Origin: Durusdinium trenchii
Lineage: Eukaryota > Sar > Dinophyceae > Suessiales > Symbiodiniaceae
Direction: 5' to 3'
Assembly: GCA_963970005.1 (NCBI GenBank)
Contig: CAXAMN010021762.1
Span: 665,258 to 729,257, forward strand
DNA length: 64,000 nucleotides
Shown here: positions 30,234 through 41,562 of the stretch, one piece after another
Numbering within the stretch: position 1 is the first letter of the stretch
Layout: every line of letters starts with the position of its first letter
Program-made: the position numbers and the translations under genes
Notes under the pieces: generated by a model
The model's input: only the letters and a program-made list of their open reading frames with translations
What the model was told of the DNA's origin: nothing
Databases searched by the model: none

Positions 30234-30341
30234 GGTTTTGAGGGACCGGTCGGGCTGTGAACAGAGCGTCTGGGAACTTCAGGCTCATAATGCCTGGTCT
30301 CCTCTTCCATCGACACGCGTAGCGCGCGACGTACACTTCAC

Positions 30342-30422
30342 CTTCATCACCAGCTTGATGACCGAAAGCCGATGGCCCACACCAACGGTACGGAGGAAAA
30401 TGCGTACCTCGTTGATGGTTCG
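30342..30422 (-). CDS. 81-bp exon with consensus splice sites
   Basis: Preceded by a strong pyrimidine tract and AG (CTCTCTCTCGCGCAG) and followed by AAG|GTGAAG. It encodes exactly 27 residues, RTINEVRIFLRTVGVG then HRLSVIKLVMK. Composition and sites make it one of the most secure exons in the left half. The parent gene is not identified. Confidence 0.6.
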
Positions 30423-30499
30423 CTGCGCGAGAGAGAGAGTTTTCAGTCCGGATGAGTCCCCAAACCCAAATCATCCATGGGACTGGAATAGTTACATTG

Positions 30500-30608
30500 C
30501 CCTAAGGATCATTGGACCCTCCGAACTGGAGGGTTTTGACCCTGCAGAACGCAGGGGTTTGGACCCGAACCAAACCTTCACCGAACTGAGGGTCCTTGAT
30601 CCTTAGGG
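30500..30608. mobile_element. Family D MITE
   Basis: CCCTAAGGATCATTGGACCC to GAGGGTCCTTGATCCTTAGGG, with GAACTGGAGGG and GCAGAACGCAGGGG inside. Confidence 0.8.
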
Positions 30609-31149
30609 TGGGGTCATTTTCATGGAGTAAACGTATGTGACATCTTAACCCATAAAGTCCAGCTGCCTCCTGAGGATGGTCGAACGGAGGTGAGTACGTA
30701 CTTCCAAAGAATGGTCGAACGGGGGGTCTGGCAGGACATCCTCAATGGACCTTCCACGTCCGGTGGTTCTTGGACACCCCGTAAACCTATAACCTTTGCA
30801 AAACGAGGCTATTTATAGACACCTCTTGGATGGTGTCGGTCGTACATGGAGCGTCTGGGAAGGTTGTGTGTCTCTCTGGGCACTGCCTCGTTCAGCCCTT
30901 TGCTTTGCCCTTTGTTACTAGCTTCTTGATTCTTGTTCCTAGTAGTGATGCCAGGAACGCCCCGTTCCGAGCGTCCGAACACTCCGTTCGAGTCGCGATG
31001 CCCTTTGTTACTATGGTAGCTTGTCGAGCTTCAGGTCATGTCCCAGGTTCATCCATGTTCGGTACTTTTCTGGTACATTGAAGTCAGATCCAGGTACGGT
31101 TGACAAATCCCAGCAAGTCCAAAGGACGGGTCAAAATGGTGCGTTAGCA

Positions 31150-31280
31150 TAAAGGACGCATTTCACCTCCCAACTTCCAAGACCTAATTTTCACAGGTTT
31201 TTCACGGCCTTTCACCCTGTTGTCACGGGCTTTCCACGGTTGTTTCACGTCCTTTTCACGGGTTTTTCACGGCCTTTTTA
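31150..31280. repeat. Degenerate TTTTCACGG tandem repeat
   Basis: Seven or so copies of TTTCACGG / TTTCACCC / TTTCACGT at about 15-bp spacing, diverged. Confidence 0.55.
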
Positions 31281-31561
31281 AGCTTCCAGCCCCAGTTTTG
31301 CTAAAGCACCGGTTAAACTGGTGCGTTGTCCCACTGGGGATTGAACACCACCTGAGAGTGGCCAGGAGTTTTCATATGACCTGGCCATGACCTGTTGGTT
31401 TTTGGGGTGGTTTTTCATCTCCGCCATCGTGGCGCCACCGTTGGTCGCGTTTTTGAGCAACCCAAGGCGTTTGCAAGACGGTCTGCCGAGATGGTGGGTG
31501 TGGGTCATGGCACCGGGACTACGGAGAAATGAACAGAATAAACCACCAAAGCAGGGTCATT

Positions 31562-31687
31562 CCCTATAGGGATCCGTTTTCGTACCTTCTCCTCAGGTTC
31601 GGTACGACTGGACCCGACTGGCTGGCACCTACATGTCGCGGTGTCGAACACATCACCGTACCTGAGAAGGTACTTGGATCCCTAGGG
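31562..31687. mobile_element. Family A MITE
   Basis: CCCTATAGGGATCCGTTTTCG to GGTACTTGGATCCCTAGGG with ACTGGCTGGCACCTACATG inside. Confidence 0.85.
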
Positions 31688-31984
31688 AACCTAGCAGGGT
31701 GAACCGGGCTCGTAGGGTGCCGCCCTCGCCCGAACAGGCTTTAGGGTCATGCAGTTGACAAGTTGAGGAACCGGGAAGGCGGAGGTTCTTGAAGGACCGA
31801 GCAAACCATGTAATATGGTTGTCGCCTTGCGGGAAGGTATGCAATAATGATGTTATACCTCGCCTTGGCAACCTTGGCTGTTCTACAGTTGAGGGATGGG
31901 AACAAACTTCAACCAGCAGATTCCATACAATCCCCCTTGAACGCCGTGCCTCCTTGGCCGAAGTGCCCAAACATCCACTCACTT

Positions 31985-32108
31985 ACCCAGGGCATCCAGG
32001 CAAACCACGAGGTCGCTGGTAACCAGTGGTTCCAGTTCGACTAACACCAGTTCGACCGAACGAATCCCGGGGTTCCTTATAGTGTGGTTGCCTGGGATGC
32101 ACTGGGTT
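31985..32108. mobile_element. Family H element
   Basis: ACCCAGGGCATCCAGGCAAACC to GCCTGGGATGCACTGGGT, with GGTAACCAGTGGTTCCAGTTCG inside; inverse relative to 17529-17639. Confidence 0.65.
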
Positions 32109-32591
32109 AGGAACTAATGGAAGAAAACCACCGCCTGTGGCCCCTGGAATGAGTCCATGTTCTGAGCATCATTGACTGCATGGAGGTCCCTCTTCAAACA
32201 CGAAGAAACATGGAGTCCAGGAGCAATATTGGAGTGAACAAGTCTGCGAACCGTCTCATGCACACGCCGGTCGAACTTGTCCAAATGCCCCTAAGTTGAG
32301 ATGCCATATCAACAGTAAAACAACCAAATCCAAGCAAGTGTGGCTGCTGACTGGTGCCTTTGTCAATGAGAGGACTTTTCCTCTCCAGCGGATCCAGCCG
32401 CTCTCCCCGACCGAAGTGAAGGTCGGCACCGCTGGTCGGTTGGTTGGTCCAGTCTGACTCTGTCAATCCCCACCGACCAGGTCGGGTCGGTGTTTGGGTC
32501 CACGTCCAGTCTGACTCGGTCAATTCCTGACCTCTTAGGGTGGACCTGCAGTTATCAAAGGACCTGTAGGAGCCATGTGGAGCCCAACATC

Positions 32592-32715
32592 CCCTAGGGA
32601 TCCGTTTTCGTACCTTCTCCTCAGGTTCGGTACAACTGGACCCGACAATGGCACCTACATGTCGCGGTGTTGAACACATCACCGTACCTGAGAAGGTACG
32701 ACAGGATCCCTAGGG
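32592..32715. mobile_element. Family A MITE
   Basis: CCCTAGGGATCCGTTTTCG to GGTACGACAGGATCCCTAGGG, followed at once by another CCCTAGGGATC, as if two ends met. Confidence 0.85.
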
Positions 32716-32903
32716 CCCTAGGGATCTAACACTCAGGTGATCTCAGTTGGTCGATCGCTCCATACCTCTCGACGCCAGCACCCCGAGTCGACGCCAGGCC
32801 ACAAACCTCGCTGACGAGTCGTCGCGAGATGTCGCCAGCACAAGGAGAAGACAACACCATGCAGCTGGGGTGTCCAAGTAAAGAAAACTACGCACCAGGA
32901 GTT

Positions 32904-33000
32904 TCATGGAGTTGGGTGCTATCCATGGAGGAAGTCAGGGTGCCCGAACGTCACATCCATGACTAAACACCACCCAACTCCATGTGACTCCTGGCAGAAT
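32904..33000. mobile_element. Family J element
   Basis: GAGTTTCATGGAGTTGGGTGC to CACCCAACTCCATGTGACTCC, inverted ends around CATCCATGACTAAACACC. A second, partial copy is at 33248-33330 and others at 56987-57064 and 59450-59545. Confidence 0.65.
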
Positions 33001-33118
33001 GGTCTTCAAGCGGATGGTAGCCCATCCAGATCCATCCAGGCAGAACATGCCAGGCCCATCCTGTCATGGTCCAGGTGTGTGGCCCGGACACGACACTGAG
33101 GCCCCCTGCACCGTTCAC

Positions 33119-33263
33119 CTTCTTCAGAAACCGCTCATCCTCCTTAAGGCCGCCGGTCGCCCCGGACCCGTTCTGCGGAACTTCCTTCGAAACCGCGCCA
33201 TGCGCCGCGCCGTCTGCGCCGGTTGAAACACCAACGAAGGGACCGGGAGCAAAAACGGCCAAC
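33119..33263 (-). CDS. Candidate exon between family J elements
   Basis: Starts right after the end of a family J copy (ACTGCTGGAG) and reads LAVFAPGPFVGVSTGADGAA, then HGAVSKEVPQNGSGATGGLK and EDERFLKK to AAG|GTGAAC. Very regular third-position G/C. Flexible, glycine-rich segment; function unknown. Confidence 0.5.
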
Positions 33264-33789
33264 CTCCAGCAGTCACATGGAGTTGGGTGCTATCCATGGA
33301 GGTGATTTCCGGGTGCACCCTGATCCATCCACAGGGAACCTGGATAGGGACTGCGGCCTCCACACCACCGGTGGCTCCAATGTGACCTCTGGCTTCGAGA
33401 GTCGACCTGGTCGAAACACCTCGCAGTCCAGGCAGCATGGGCTTCTGTGCAAAGTGTTTGTTTCTTTTATCCTTTTGAGGTTAGGAGCCATCTGGAACCC
33501 TCAACCTTCAGATTCGCCAGGAAACAATCAGTGACATTCCCACAAGAACCAAGGATTTATCTTGATTGCTTTTGCATGTGACCCTCAGATGAGTCGGTGC
33601 CTTCGATGTGTCGGAAGCCTGCTTATTGACAACTCAGTCTGGAGGACATATAGAACATTCTAATCATATATGAAATATAAACGTCTGTGGAAGAGATTCA
33701 GTAGCAATATGGTCGTCCTCCTGGAAAACCCCAATGTGATGTATCTACCGAACATGGTCCATGACCGGAACCCCAAACCACAGCGACCG

Positions 33790-34060
33790 GGTGGACCGAC
33801 ATGCGGACCCGACCCGACACGAGCCGACCGGCCGGTCAACGACTGTCGTACGCGTTGCGTAAGGTCGGACGAGGACGAGGACCGTGGTCGGCGCGCCCTT
33901 CTTCGCGACCCGACCGGCTGGTCACTGAGATCCATGGCCGAGATATACTCTGCATCGTTGAAGAAGTATCCAAACCTCGGCTGCACAGGCGGAGGTGAGC
34001 AGTCTCCTTCACTGAAGGAGGCACAAACTCGAACCTGGCCCGGTTCACCATCCATGGAAT
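33790..34060. CDS. Coding-like segment, strand ambiguous
   Basis: The plus strand reads VNDCRTRCVRSDEDEDRGRR then TGWSLRSMAEIYSASLKKYP; the minus strand is also open. High GC makes both strands open by chance more easily. No splice sites chosen. Confidence 0.3.
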
Positions 34061-34113
34061 TAAATACCGGCCACTCTTATTGCTGAAGCCATCAGAATCT
34101 ACCTGCCCTGGCA

Positions 34114-34153
34114 ATCCAGTCGTACCGAACCTCAGGTTCGGTACGACAGCGGA
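34114..34153. repeat. Family A core hairpin
   Basis: CCAGTCGTACCGAACCTCAGG with its inverse ending GGTTCGGTACGACAGCGGATC, the inner palindrome of family A without its outer ends. Confidence 0.6.
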
Positions 34154-34267
34154 TCGCTCAACCAATGGGGATCCACGTCGGAGTCCGCGGCGCCGCACGC
34201 ACCGAAACTCCCTGGGGATCCCAAAGACTCCTCTGCCGGCGATGGCAGGTGGTTTGCACTTGACCCC

Positions 34268-34381
34268 GCCCTAAGGATCGTTGGACCCTCCGAACTGGAG
34301 GGTGACTGGACCGGTTCCGCAGGGGGCCCGACCCGAACCAAACCGAACCACCGAACGGGTCGGGTCCTTGATCCTGTCGGG
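34268..34381. mobile_element. Family D MITE
   Basis: CCCTAAGGATCGTTGGACCC to GGTCGGGTCCTTGATCCTGTCGGG. Confidence 0.75.
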
Positions 34382-34454
34382 CGGAGTCAAACAGGTGAAA
34401 ACCAGGAGACTTCGGACTCCAGAGTCGGACGTGCCGAGAGGGCCCCCGGAACCG

Positions 34455-34478
34455 GTGGGGGTGGGTGGGTGGGTGGGT
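34455..34478 (+). other. G-run with quadruplex potential
   Basis: Five G-tracts of three or more separated by single T, plus a GGGGG tract. Fits the loose four-tract pattern; whether it folds is unknown. Confidence 0.4.
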
Positions 34479-34784
34479 TTGGAACATCCCGGCTGTTGGC
34501 CACTCCCGACCTCATCAGCTCTCCACGATACTGTCCATACTGTCCCTTTTCATCTCCCCAATTCAAGTTCATGTCCCCATGTCCATTTGGGAATCTGGGG
34601 GTAAACGGTATGTTCTAAGTATTTTCGTGGCGAGGGGATCCCTGTTTCTTGATCAGAGCTCATTGTTTGGAGTAACCTGTTCACCCGTGTACTCCACGAC
34701 CTCGTGTACTCATGTGTACTCCGTGTACTCACCTCGTTCGTAGTTAACATGGGACATGGCCCGAACCCAAACATCAGGGTGGTG

Positions 34785-35030
34785 GAGGCCATCGGCTCTG
34801 AGGCCATGGGACCAAAACATCTCTCTTCGCGACGACGAGGGTCGACGTAGACCGGGCGACCGCGAGGTCCTCGGACCCCGACTGGGCTTCATCGAAGAGA
34901 GTGTCCAAACGTCTCACCTTGACCTGGTCGCGTCCGACGGTCAGGTCGAAGAGGAAAAAAACACATCGAGCTCGACCCGCAGCGAAACGGCTGAACTCGC
35001 GCGAAACGATGGAACCAAACAAGGCTTTGC
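34785..35030 (-). CDS. Probable exon, unknown protein
   Basis: The minus strand is open for about 80 codons with strong third-position G/C: LFGSIVSREFSRFAAGRA, FFLFDLTVGRDQVKVRRLDT, LFDEAQSGSEDLAVARS, TLVVAKRDVLV. The exon may end at GTCTAC or GTCCCA. The plus strand is open but poorer. No family recognised. Confidence 0.5.
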
Positions 35031-35628
35031 AAAAAAAAGAACACGCTGTGAAAAGCTCACATCATCAAGGTGCTGATAGATTGGGGTGGGATGTCACTTG
35101 GATCATCAAGCTGCTCATGAATGCACTTGGATGCAAATCCTCCCTAAAGTCAAAACTCACTTCCATCTTGGGTTCTTGTTCCTGGGAGTCTGATGGTCGG
35201 GAACCTCTTCCATGATCCGAAAAGGACACCTTGAGATCAAACAAAAAGGAAACTGAACTGCTAAAATGATGCCTGGGCCCTCAAAGGAACAAGGGACATG
35301 ACCCCATCAAAAGAAGAACAGGTACGAACATGACCGGGGCCCCGTGGAGGTACGACTCCCCGTGAATTCACTACCCTCCCGAGCTACAATCGTTCCAAGT
35401 GGAGCATGACCACTGGAAAGACCAGCTTCTTCCACCAACAGGGGTTGTCCACTTGCATGTTTGTTGGAGGGAGGGTAATGGGACTGGTAATGGGTATATC
35501 CCACTACCAGTAGCAGTGGATGATGATGATTCAGTTGCTGCAGGCCAATTTCTAAAATAGTGATGTTCTTGTTTACTGACTGTTACAGATAATAGGACAA
35601 ACCCAAGGTATGTTCTTTGATGTTCTTT

Positions 35629-37952
35629 TTATAGCTGGCAGTCGGATTTGCCACAAAGAACCCACACCCCCTGTGTCGACGCCTCAGGTTTGCACTTGTC
35701 GTTGTTGATGTGGCAGTTCCACACGAACTGGACCTGCAGGGCGTGTGAAAAGAAACCCAAGAGCCATGGCCTCCGCCCTAGTAGGGGTGAACATTGAAAA
35801 CGGTCCTTGAAAACCGTCTCCTCGGCTATTCTTCTGCTTTCGCTTGGCGTTGCATCCAAAACGCATCGATTCTCGCCCTTTGAACGCGACCCGGACGGTC
35901 CGTACTGAACGGGGGCTCGTTCGACTCAATATTGTCGGTTTCGACCTGTCCTGTTTGGAGCGTTTGGGCGGCGCTTTATAAAGACCCCCCCGATGGAAAC
36001 AAATAAACCTATGTTACATAATTATTCAATTGAAGAAAGTATAAATACATCAATATATGATGTACATGCAATGTATTGTAATGTGTATATGATAAATGTG
36101 TATGATAATTGTAGGCCCGCTTGAACAGATGGCTCAATAACTTGTTGGACTCCAACACCCATCTGTCCCTTGACGTTCGCTGAGTGTGAGACCAGTTTGG
36201 GATCAAACACCCGCGTGGCAACGAAAAACATATTGATACAGAACCCTAAGGATCATTAGCCCCTGCTATGGAGGGTTTTGACCCTGCATAGCAGGGGTTT
36301 GGACCCTCAAAACCTTCACCTTTGAGGGTCCGTAAAGAACAATTCCCATCGGAATCGTGGATATATAGATGTCCAAAGGACCTGTTCAACATTGGGGTTG
36401 CGGAGATTGTTGAGGCACATATGACGCACATAATATGAGGCGCCTACTATTTGCGGGTGCCAAAGCAGTGGAAGAAAGTTCTTCCACTTCAGATTCAAGT
36501 AGAAGAAATCAGGATGCACGTCTCTATTTCTGCAGAGAAGGACAAAGCTGAGAGTTAGTACGTTGAACAATGTTGAACATCTGTTTTTGAATTGACATGT
36601 GTTCCAAATCTAGCCTTTTAAGCTTGAAAGTGTTCAGTTTGATCCTGTTTGGCATGGCCCGGCCAGGTCTAAGGCAATCTGTTTGTTTCCTCATTCACCT
36701 TTGTCACATGAGCGACGTGCAAAATCTCTTGTGTGTTGTAGTGCGCACTCTTCCCAACATATATTTTTAGATGTGAACCTTATCGTTCCTGAGGGTTTGG
36801 ACACACCTAGCAACATGTACTAAAAACCTCAAAGGTTTGAGAACACAAGTTCCTCAATAAAAGCAGCCCTGCCATCTGAGAACCCCTCCAACCAGGACTG
36901 ACAATGAAGAGGATGGGGGTCGAAGGAGGAGGGAGTGCCAGCAGGGTTGCAGAGCTGCTTTTCATGATTTTACCAAGTCTGCTCACAAACCAGTACTTTC
37001 TTTCAGGAATCAACATGTCAGGATATTCCGTCTCAGACTGACAAATCAAGTAGCCTCAAAAACAAACAGCCTACCGCAGGTCTAGGAATTCATATTGGGG
37101 GGGTTGATGTTAGTTCTTCCAAAGTCATCCAAAGTCTACATGGCTTCATGTGGTCAGGGTCTTTTCCTCTCCGACCAAAAGTGGAGATGCAAGCACTCTC
37201 ATTCGGCCTCAATGGCTGCCCCCCAGCTTGGAGATCTCCTCAAAGGCTAATCTGCTCACACTGAAACAATCCACTTGTCGTAACATTTCTCTGAAGCATT
37301 CGACGGCAGGTCCTTTCCCATGTTGATTGAGGAACATAAAAACTTCAAGATTCAAAACTTAAATTGATAAAATTACAATATAACAGTTGACAGGTACAAA
37401 CATCAGAGACATGTCCAGACAATTCCGTTCTCAATACTATTTCCCAACCTTTCTACTGACTAGTCGATCAGATGTGTAAACACCACATGACCCTGCTGTG
37501 AACGGCAAAGGCCTTGCGGCTTGAGAAACATGTTCGCTAGTTCGCTATCAGAAGCAAGTGACTTCCTACTAACAAACCTACGAACAAAGGACGCGACGTT
37601 CGTAACGAAGGACATCGCTACTAGTAGCTCCTGGCCTTACTACTAGGAACCAGAAGATACGAGTACTAGTAGCAAAGGGCATAGGACCCCTCATCTCCAG
37701 GTATTGCTCCTCGAAACGCACGGGAGTGGGATCACAAAGCAAGAGCAAATCTCGGACAGTGAACAGGTTGTAGCCGGGCTCCGGATACCTCAGGCTCGTC
37801 TGCAGGCTGTTTTGAAGCATCTGGCCGCGAAAATCGACGGCAGCGAACACCCAGGCGGTTGGCGCCAAAATGGTGCGGAAATCTAATTCAAAGGGATTCA
37901 ACATGGTGATTTTGACTTGCTTCCAAATGAAGGCTACCGGCTCCCATACCAT
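35629..37952 (-). CDS. Minus-strand gene, three exons recognised
   Basis: Exon a (about 37690-37952) reads LNPFELDFRTILAPTAWVFA, DFRGQMLQNSLQTSLRYPEP and YNLFTVRDLLLLCDPTPVRF. Exon b (36382-36529) follows a consensus acceptor (CCTTCTCTGCAG) and reads RDVHPDFFYLNLKWKNFLPL then VGASYYVRHMCLNNLRNPNV, ending GAACAG|GTCCTT. Exon c (35629-35733) follows GCCCTGCAG and reads VQFVWNCHINNDKCKPEAST to CGKSDCQL and a stop; b to c is in phase. A further open piece at 35790-35880 may be an alternative or extra exon. Product unrecognised; the cysteines of the last exon may be structural. Confidence 0.5.
36244..36334. mobile_element. Family D MITE, variant in an intron
   Basis: CCCTAAGGATCATTAGCCCC with CCCTGCTATGG / CCTGCATAGCAGGGG and CTCAAAACC / GGGTCC arms. 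Lies in the intron between exons b and c of the minus-strand gene. Confidence 0.65.
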
Positions 37953-37999
37953 AAATTAATGTTGATGCCGCATGAAAAAGAACTCGACCTCGAGTCATT

Positions 38000-39150
38000 G
38001 TTTACCATACGTGAAGAGGGGGGGGTGAGCTCAGCTCGCGGAGAAAACAGCTCCTGGCCCCCCACTGACCCTCTGTGAAATCAAGTTGAAATCAATTCGC
38101 ATCTTTATCCTAAGAAGGTGAGGAAGGAGACCTTATTGTGTAGGCGCCAGCAGAATTCCTTCTCAAAGGGCATGTGGATCCTTAGGGTCCGGATGAACAG
38201 ATCCAAGAGCTCAGCTCCAATCCCCTCAAATCAACGGGACAAAAAATCACTGTGTATTCCGGCCCTGACACCCCGTTTTTCATCCCCAAGACATAGACAG
38301 TGGTTTCAGATGGACCCCCCGACGGGCCCTGACGTCCAAGTGGACCCCCTGACCCATCCGACGGAAGGTGTCAGTGCCAGGCTGCCCGTCGTGGTTTCAT
38401 AGATGGCATGGTGTCACCACCGATGGTTTTATAAGATGTCTTTTGAGAAGGGGCCCTCCATCTTGGGGGGGTGTCCCAAGTCCACCATCCGAGTCCAAGT
38501 CCATCACTGCCCCTCTCCGAGCCGCGCGTGGTCCGTCTCGGTGGACCAAACCTTGTCCGGAGCCATCCCGACGAACCTCGGGGGAGCGACGCTGATGGAC
38601 GAAGGCGCACCGGTTGGAAAGCCCCGGATCCGGGTCCAGGGTCCAGGGTGGAGACCGCCGAAAGAGCTACAGGCTCAAACAGCCAGGCTGCCTCTCCACT
38701 GTGGAGAGGAAGCCTTTAAACAATACATCTATAGGATGTACGTCATTGAGTTTGGCCCAAAACATGTGCACTATATATCTGTGGGGAGCCGGAGAAATCT
38801 AGGTGAACTCTCTCACTCCGTTTTCTGGGCCAAACATCACGGAGTCCGGTGATCGCGGCAATCGCGGCTTTCACGTCGGACCTGGCTCGCCTGTGAAACA
38901 TAAACTATAGCATTCCAACCACCTAGTGTTACTTGGCGGGTCATCCCGAACCACCATTGCTTTACAAATGAGCTATACGCATGTTACACCGGCCAAAACC
39001 CAGCCATTCTCTTCTGGCCCACCCAGTCCCCGGTCCCCGCGGGGTCCCGGGAGCCGGCATGATGCCGGCACGAACTCGCGCTTCGCGCAGGGGGGTGATG
39101 TGATGTGTTCGGTCCAAGGGCTGCTCAAGACTGGAGCTACACACAAAACC
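38000..39150. other. No clear gene
   Basis: Overlapping frames are open on both strands between 38118 and 38852 with proline/serine/arginine-rich, non-convincing products. Contains CCATCTTGGGGGGGTGTCCC and other G-rich tracts. Confidence 0.35.
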
Positions 39151-39152
39151 AA

Positions 39153-39242
39153 TACCAGCACCCGACTCTACAGGTCTCCGACATGGAGGCGACCTTGCTG
39201 ACTTCAAAGTCGCAGGTGGTGACCTGTTGGAGGGTCCTGGTA
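39153..39242. mobile_element. Family C MITE
   Basis: TACCAGCACCCGACTCTACA to CCTGTTGGAGGGTCCTGGTA. Last short element before the repeat-poor gene block that starts at 39.6 kb. Confidence 0.8.
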
Positions 39243-39594
39243 GTCAATTAAATGGTTTTAAGGTAGAATTATTACTTACAATTACTATGTTTTAAGTGGG
39301 GTGTGAAGTAGGGGTCACCCAGTTCGGTGACTCGATACACAGACCTGTGACCCTCACCCTGACTGACCGAAAGCGAGCGAGGCCTGGCCCTGCACCACAT
39401 CCTCCAAGGTCCACGGGATGCACATGTTTAGTATGCTGGTCTATTGATTGAATTGAAGCATATATATATATAAGACGATTCCAAAAAAGTTAGTGTTTTC
39501 AGGGTTTGGTTCTTCGTTTGTTTCCAACCCTATCCCAGCACAACCCAGCGACATCGTTTGTTTCTCGCAGGTGCCATTGAGTTTGTTTCCCTAA

Positions 39595-41562
39595 TCATCC
39601 TGTGAAGCCAAGCGCTTCAGCTTGCACTTTCGAAAAAACATAAGATCCATCAGGATGGATCCACTTCCAATACAGTCGCCCTTTGGGCGTACGGAATTGC
39701 TGGACTTTCCAACCATGTTCTTTGATGATCTCTTGGACCACCACACCCCGTTCTTTTTTGGTGCTTTTCTTGGGACTCTTTGAGACCCTATTTGCTGGCT
39801 TCTTTTTCAGCTGCCGGGAATCAACCTTCTTGCCATTCTTACCTTTCACAGCTGCTTTCTCTTTTGCTTCACGTGGGTCAACTCTCACAACTGGATCATG
39901 TTCTTTGGTTTCCTCTTCTGCCTCCTCATCCAATTGAGTGGCATTGGGTTCTTTTGCAGCTGCCGGTGCACTCTCAGGGTCTACCAAGTCTCTTTTAGGA
40001 CTTGAGAAAGGCAATTTTGCATCAGGTGTTTTCAGCTCAGGCGCCTCAGGTGTTTTTGTCGCCTCGGGTGCTGCAGCTGGGCGCTTGAAAGGTCTTGAAG
40101 CTGATGCCGCTGAAGGCCGCTTGAAAGGCTCAGGTTGGAAGGATGCTGGACGTTTGAAAGGCGAACCTTGCGAACCTTAGTGGGAAGCCCCTCATAGCAG
40201 GGATAGGGGTCCAACTATATTGGAAATAAAATAAGTTAGTTGAGGCTTCATCCACTGATACATTCAAACTTGGTTGGAGGGAGGTGGATCAAAGAGTACA
40301 AAAGCTAAGACTAGCGCCTCAACCTTAGGTCAAAAGATAATAAACAGGGATCTGAGGGGCTGCTCGGGACTGTGGGTGCTGTTCTTCCCCTTCCGCGTCC
40401 CCTTCCCCTTCCTCGTTGAGGCTTTGGGTCCTCCTCCCTGAGTGCCTCTGGTGGTGTTTCTAGCATTACTGGTGGTCTGCTCTCGGCGCTAGTCGTATGA
40501 GGGCTTGTAGTCGAAGATCTTCGCAGAGCAGCAGGCAGTGCATGATTAGCTCGGTCAAAACTCTGCAAGATCCGGTTGGCAATGTCAATGCCACCATGCG
40601 ACATGGTAGCAGTGAGGCGGCACCTATAAGAATTTGATCCTGATAAATGAAGTGACACGAGAAACGATATGGAGAGTTCAAGCACTTGCCACTGAGTGGA
40701 TGACACGTCTTTTGATAAAATCTTGCTTGAACTGAAAGTCCTCCTTTCACTACAGTTACAATTATATACACTGTTTGAATCAGCTTGCTAGACAAAGATT
40801 ACAGTATAGTTATTGCTGCAGTAAGCAGTGCAGGTGGATTTGTTCAGCTCCGCGGTCTTTGTATCACCCCACAAACTAACTACAGAATGCTCATGGTTTT
40901 TGCTCCTGGCATCCCTCTTGTCAGGAGCTGGGCACAAATGGATCCAAGATTTTTGCACTTGGTCCCTACATAGTACTAAGTACCCTTTGGGCATCATCCA
41001 TCAAAGCACTCACTGCCACAAACTTTTTCATGAGTTCCGGCGCCACCACCCTAGCTTGCCCAACCAAGTCTTCGCAACACTGTAGAGCCAACTGGATTTC
41101 ATTTTCCACAATGCTTTTGATCTGCCGGTCTTTGACAACTTTCAGAAGCTTCGTCCTCATCGGCGCCGGCGGTAGTAGAGGTTGCTCAGGTTGAGATTCA
41201 CCGACTTCGACCCAGGCGCTCAGTTGGAAGGCTTTGGAGTCGATGTCCTGCTCACCATCCATGGAGCACTTGAAAGTCATACTCAGTATGATTGTCAAGA
41301 CTTGGACAACTTCCTGCACAACTCGTAGGTTTTGAGTATTGTCAGCCCAAATGACAGTGAGCTTCATCAGGGTTTCCCGCAAGTTCTCGTGTTGAAAGTT
41401 GGTACGCTCACCCAGGCCTTGCGTGCCATACATGAGCAAACAGCCCTTCCATAGAGCGTGCACATCCGCATACGTGACTCCAGCTGCCGGCACCATGAGG
41501 AAAGCTGGAATGGATCTCAAAAAAAGAGTTGAGGCCGCCCAAAAGCTGCAGAAACAATGAAA
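39595..41562 (-). CDS. Multi-exon gene; basic nuclear-type protein with MBD-like C-terminus
   Basis: Exon 40966-41562 starts after ATTGTTTCTGCAG and reads FWAASTLFLRSIPAFLMVPA, later a helical part (LLKVVKDRQIKSIVENEIQL, ALMDDAQRVLSTM). Exon about 40311-40620 follows TTCTTATAG and reads ATMSHGGIDIANRILQSFDR, then an RGRGRGRGR stretch. The last exon (about 39595-40185) has three FKRP repeats (PFKRPASF, PFKRPSAA, PFKRPAAA), an acidic stretch, a lysine-rich stretch (SKSPKKSTKKE) and a 40-residue C-terminus with GWKVQQFRTPKGRLYWKWIH and PDGSYVFSKVQAEALGF. That end, with G-W, aromatic, basic and P-x-G positions, resembles a methyl-CpG-binding (MBD/TAM) fold. The resemblance is by eye. Likely a DNA- or RNA-binding nuclear protein (inference). 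It may share a transcript with 42258-43643. Confidence 0.55.

Noticed and set aside
32374-32545. TESDWT repeat protein on the minus strand
   Set aside because: The two copies come from a short direct repeat (GAGTCAGACTGG), with no splice sites or further coding support.
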